Of a stretch of DNA of 9,845 nucleotides, positions 7,060 through 9,845 are shown one piece after another; within the stretch, counting starts at the first letter, position 1, and every line of letters begins with the position of its first letter. The DNA comes from JBIIUJ01 sp044340025 (lineage in GTDB: Bacteria > Pseudomonadota > Alphaproteobacteria > Caulobacterales > Aquidulcibacteraceae), in the NCBI GenBank assembly GCA_044340025.1, contig JBIIUJ010000096.1:1-9845 (forward strand). Direction: 5' to 3'. The notes beneath the pieces were generated by a model that was not told the origin of the DNA, did not search any database, and saw nothing but the letters and a program-made list of their open reading frames with translations. The position numbers and the translations under genes are program-made.

Positions 7060-7063
7060 CGGT

Positions 7064-7879
7064 TCAGGCCGCCCTCAGGACGCGCTCGCGCTGCAGAACT
7101 TCGCTGGCGAGCTTGATATAGGCTTGGCTGCCCGGGCAACGGTGATCATAGAGCAGCGCCGGCATGCCGTGGGAGGGCGCTTCCGAGACACGCACGTTGC
7201 GCGGGATCATCGTGCGATACACTTTCTCTCCGAGATGCAGGCGAACATCCTGCGCCACCTGATCGGAAAGATTGTTGCGCCGATCATACATCGTCAGCAC
7301 CACGCCCTGGATCTCCAGGGTCGGGTTAAGGCTTTGGCGGACGAGTTCGATGGTGCGGATGAGCTGGGTAAGCCCTTCCAGGGCGAAGAACTCACACTGC
7401 AACGGCACCAAAACGGCATGTGCGGCAGCCATCGCGTTCACGGTGAGAAGATTGAGCGAGGGCGGGCAATCGATCAGCACGTAGTCGAAGCTGATCGTTT
7501 CGCCGCGTGCGGCGGCTTCCTGGTGCGCATCGAGCGCATCCTTGAAGCGGAACGAGCGGCGCGGTGCGGCGCTGAGTTCGATCTCGGCGCCGGAGAGATC
7601 GACGCTGCCGGGCGCCACCCAGAGATTGGGAATGCGCGACGGCACAATGGCGTCCTTGATCGCCGCGGCATTGGTGAGAATGTCGTAGGAACTGGCGCGG
7701 CGCTCTTGCCTGGGAATGCCCAGACCCGTCGAGGCGTTGCCCTGAGGATCAACGTCCAGAACCAGAACCGATTGTCCCACTGCGGCCAGGGCCGTACCCA
7801 GATTGATGGCGGTCGTGGTCTTACCGACGCCACCCTTCTGGTTTGCCACGGCGAGTATCCGGGGAAGACGCTGGCTCAC
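7064..7879 (-). CDS. parA: Chromosome partitioning ATPase ParA
   Basis: This 271-residue protein is of chromosomal ParA (Soj-like) length, lacking the N-terminal helix-turn-helix of plasmid type Ia ParA. The deviant Walker A KGGVGKTT (15-22) contains the signature lysine. LDVDPQGN (41-48) forms the A' motif, and YVLIDCPPSL (133-142) is Walker B. ATP-bound ParA dimers bind the nucleoid non-specifically, and ParB triggers hydrolysis, producing directed segregation of the origin region. Translation starts at GTG (7877-7879), with GAGG 6 nt upstream on minus. That start is well supported because the next residues (SQRLPRILAVANQKGG) match the family N-terminus. Its first 59 bp also encode the rsmG C-terminus in another frame. 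parB follows after 4 bp. Confidence 0.97.
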   Translation of the reverse strand: MSQRLPRILAVANQKGGVGKTTTAINLGTALAAVGQSVLVLDVDPQGNASTGLGIPRQERRASSYDILTNAAAIKDAIVPSRIPNLWVAPGSVDLSGAEIELSAAPRRSFRFKDALDAHQEAAARGETISFDYVLIDCPPSLNLLTVNAMAAAHAVLVPLQCEFFALEGLTQLIRTIELVRQSLNPTLEIQGVVLTMYDRRNNLSDQVAQDVRLHLGEKVYRTMIPRNVRVSEAPSHGMPALLYDHRCPGSQAYIKLASEVLQRERVLRAA

Positions 7880-8519
7880 GACGCACCTCTTTCACCACAA
7901 GGATCCGCCCACGGTCATCGCTGCGGCTTGGGACAATTTCTGCCTGAATACTCCAATATCTAGAGGCCTCGGTCAATTCCGATACTATATCTTGTCCCTT
8001 CAAAAACAGCCCCCGCGCCCCTTTGGCAAGGTAGGGCTGAGCCATGCCGAGCAGATCGACAAGGGGAGCAACCGCACGCGCGGTGACAATATCACAGGGT
8101 TCCACTGGCGCATCTTCAACTTTGGAGGCGACCACTGAAACTGGGGCGATCATGGCGCGCGCAACCTCGCGCAGGAAGGCTGCCCGCTTGTGGTTGGGCT
8201 CGATCAGCCGGACATGGCTGTCGGGTCGCTCGCAGAGCGTCGCGGCAAGCACGAGGCCCGGAAAACCAGCGCCGCTGCCAATATCGGTCCAGCGCAGCGC
8301 TGTCTTGGGCGCAACGTCCAGCAACTGGAGGCTGTCAAGCACATGTCGATCCCAGAACTCGGAGAGGGTTTTTGGGCCGACTAGATTGAAGGACGCCTGC
8401 CACCGGATGAGGAGGGCCTCAAAGGCGTCGAGCCGCTCCAGCGTTTCACGTGAAACACAGTCAGCGACCACCGACCGAGCGTCAGGCAGCGCCACGAACC
8501 ACCGGCCCCTTGCGCACAT
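7821..8519 (-). CDS. rsmG: 16S rRNA (guanine-527-N7)-methyltransferase RsmG (GidB)
   Basis: RsmG uses S-adenosylmethionine to methylate N7 of G527 in 16S rRNA. The Rossmann SAM site is TDIGSGAGFPGLVLA (78-92). Other family blocks are RHVLDSL (58-64), LIEPNHKRAAFLREV (105-119), TARAVAPL (146-153) and LFLKGQ (171-176). The start is uncertain. The ATG at 8519 lies inside mnmG with no clear ribosome site, while GTG at 8495 and GTG at 8471 would remove poorly conserved residues before VSRETLERL. With the longest form, 38 bp overlap mnmG. The C-terminus extends about 20 residues past ILVVKEV and overlaps parA by 59 bp. The codons for VSRET (residues 22-26) contain the parS site, so this stretch is constrained both as protein and as a binding site. 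Confidence 0.95.
   Translation of the reverse strand: MCARGRWFVALPDARSVVADCVSRETLERLDAFEALLIRWQASFNLVGPKTLSEFWDRHVLDSLQLLDVAPKTALRWTDIGSGAGFPGLVLAATLCERPDSHVRLIEPNHKRAAFLREVARAMIAPVSVVASKVEDAPVEPCDIVTARAVAPLVDLLGMAQPYLAKGARGLFLKGQDIVSELTEASRYWSIQAEIVPSRSDDRGRILVVKEVRREPASSPDTRRGKPEGWRR
8442..8457. promoter_or_regulatory. parS: parS centromere site (ParB binding)
   Basis: On minus the site reads TGTTTCACGTGAAACG. It has a perfect 14-bp palindrome (8443-8456) and differs from the widely conserved bacterial parS (TGTTTCACGTGAAACA) only at the last base. It lies inside the 5' part of rsmG, in frame with Val-Ser-Arg-Glu-Thr, 563 bp upstream of the parA start codon. By established knowledge of ParABS systems it should be the loading site for the ParB encoded downstream. 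I saw no second copy in the window. Confidence 0.95.
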
Positions 8520-9845
8520 GAGCCAGCAGGGCGGTAAGACCGCTGGGCGTCATCCCCTCGATCCGCGCGGCCTGGCCAAGCGACCCCGGCCGAACCGCCG
8601 AGAGCTTTTCCTTGAGCTCATGCGACAGGGCTCTGATCGACCAATAGTCCAGATCTGGCGGCAGCTTCAGCGCCTCGTCACGCTGCAATGCGGCGGCATC
8701 CGCCGCCTGCCGATCCAGATAGCCCGCATAGAGCGCATCCGCTTCAATCTGTTCGCGCGCATCGCCAGCCAGCGCAGCAAGCGCCGGCCATATCGCACAC
8801 GCGCGCTCCCAGCTCATCCCAGGCAGCACGAGCAATTCGGAAACGGACCGGCGGCGGCCGTCCTGATTGACCGCAACGCCGACCCGCGCAGCCTCGGGCG
8901 GAGTCAGCGTCAGGGACGCCGCCAATGAACGCGCCTCGGCAAGTCGATCCATCTTGTCCTGAAAGGCGACCTGCCGCTCTCTCCCCACCAATCCCACCTC
9001 GATCCCGCGCGCGGTCAGCCGCTGATCGGCGTTGTCCGCCCGCAGCGAGAGCCGAAATTCGGCACGCGACGTGAACATGCGATAGGGCTCCGTCACGCCA
9101 CGCGTCGTCAGATCGTCCAGCATCACGCCGATATAACTGTCGCTTCGGCTGAACTGGAGCGGATCGCGGCCGGCGACACTAAGGGCCGCATTGGCCCCGG
9201 CGACCAAGCCCTGCGCCGCTGCCTCTTCATACCCAGTCGTGCCATTGATCTGGCCCGCAAGATAAAGCCCGCCGACCGCTCGCGTCTCGAGCGACGGCCA
9301 AAGCGCCCGCGGGTCCACATAGTCATACTCGATGGCATACGCAGGCCGCAGGATCCGAGCCGACTCCAGACCGGGGATCGTGCGTATGAAGGCCTCCTGC
9401 AGCGCCTCCGGAAAGGACGTCGAGATGCCATTCGGATAGATCGTCGGATCGTCAAAGCCCTCCGGCTCGAGGAAGATCTGATGGCGATCCTTATCCGCAA
9501 ACCGAACGATCTTGTCTTCGATCGAAGGACAGTACCTAGGGCCCCGCCCCGATATGGCGCCGCCATACACAGCGGAGCGATACAGGTTATCTCGAATGAC
9601 CCGATGGGTCTCCGCAGTCGTCCAGGTTATCCAGCACGGGATCTGCGGGGACGTGATCGCGGGGGTCAGGAAAGAAAACGGTGTCGGATCGTCATCCCCG
9701 GGCTGCTCCTCAAGGCTGCCATAATTGATTGTCCGTCCATCCAGGCGCGCGGGCGTGCCCGTCTTGAGCCGTCCCATCGGCAATCCAAGACCGTACAGAC
9801 GCTCCGCCAATCTGATCGCGGGCGCGTCCCCCGCTCTTCCAGCGG
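8482..9845 (-). CDS. mnmG: tRNA uridine-34 5-carboxymethylaminomethyl modification enzyme MnmG (GidA), 5' end outside window
   Basis: The minus-strand frame is open from the window edge (first whole codon at 9843) to TGA at 8482-8484. It gives about 453 residues of an enzyme that is normally about 620 long. The FAD-binding GxGxxG N-terminus is therefore missing because of the window edge. The frame enters with AGRAGDAPAIRLAERLYGLG, immediately before the family block GRLKTGTPARLDGRT. GPRYCPSIEDKI is GidA signature one; its Cys corresponds to the catalytic Cys277 of E. coli MnmG. AGQINGTTGYEEAAAQGL is signature two, and TSRAEFRLSLRADNADQRLT lies further on. The C-terminal helical domain, which binds MnmE, ends at LLAHVRKGPVVRGAA. 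With MnmE and using methylene-tetrahydrofolate, FAD and GTP, it installs the cmnm5 group on tRNA wobble uridine. No truncation is seen at the 3' end. Confidence 0.97.
   Translation of the reverse strand, partial: AGRAGDAPAIRLAERLYGLGLPMGRLKTGTPARLDGRTINYGSLEEQPGDDDPTPFSFLTPAITSPQIPCWITWTTAETHRVIRDNLYRSAVYGGAISGRGPRYCPSIEDKIVRFADKDRHQIFLEPEGFDDPTIYPNGISTSFPEALQEAFIRTIPGLESARILRPAYAIEYDYVDPRALWPSLETRAVGGLYLAGQINGTTGYEEAAAQGLVAGANAALSVAGRDPLQFSRSDSYIGVMLDDLTTRGVTEPYRMFTSRAEFRLSLRADNADQRLTARGIEVGLVGRERQVAFQDKMDRLAEARSLAASLTLTPPEAARVGVAVNQDGRRRSVSELLVLPGMSWERACAIWPALAALAGDAREQIEADALYAGYLDRQAADAAALQRDEALKLPPDLDYWSIRALSHELKEKLSAVRPGSLGQAARIEGMTPSGLTALLAHVRKGPVVRGAA

Noticed and set aside
6911..7963. 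350-codon open frame on plus opposite parB, parA and rsmG
   Set aside because: It is antisense to three conserved genes with intact motifs; composition explains it.
9485..9640. DnaA-box-like sequences TTATCCGCA (near 9490) and TTATCCAGC (near 9626)
   Set aside because: They are imperfect, about 140 bp apart and inside conserved mnmG codons, with no AT-rich unwinding element. Not enough for an origin.

Overview
The window is a GC-rich (about two thirds G+C in most genes) bacterial chromosome segment carrying the conserved origin-proximal cluster mnmG-rsmG-parA-parB. The protein sequences and gene order look alphaproteobacterial. A Caulobacterales, Hyphomonadaceae or Maricaulales-type organism is my best guess; it rests on recall of family sequences, not on a search.

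Right half (6178-9845, minus strand): mnmG (5' end beyond the window), rsmG, parA and parB form one tightly packed transcription unit. Genes overlap by 38 bp (mnmG/rsmG) and 59 bp (rsmG/parA), and 4 bp separate parA from parB. A near-perfect parS centromere site lies inside the start of rsmG and is read as Val-Ser-Arg-Glu-Thr. ParB loaded at parS spreads as a CTP-dependent clamp and is moved by ParA, so this block holds a complete chromosome segregation module next to two RNA-modification genes (tRNA U34 by MnmG, 16S rRNA G527 by RsmG).

Middle (3650-6159, plus strand): a small MscS-type channel gene, then a TetR-family regulator translationally coupled (ATGA overlap) to an HSL-type alpha/beta hydrolase. 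A 13-bp inverted repeat ahead of the regulator is a candidate operator. The hydrolase converges on parB with only 18 bp between the stop codons.

Left half (1-3406, minus strand): ettA (translational ABC-F ATPase), an AT-rich orphan gene with a PD-(D/E)XK nuclease-like motif, a short leftover coding tail, a small VOC (glyoxalase-fold) protein, and the N-terminal half of a PfkB-family, adenosine-kinase-like sugar kinase that runs off the left edge. The AT-rich gene (about 41% G+C over 1201-1500) is the only part whose composition clearly departs from the rest. Together with the leftover tail beside it, it looks like a small horizontally acquired insertion, possibly a stand-alone restriction or defence-type nuclease. 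I found no CRISPR array, tRNA, rRNA, transposase or recognisable IS end.
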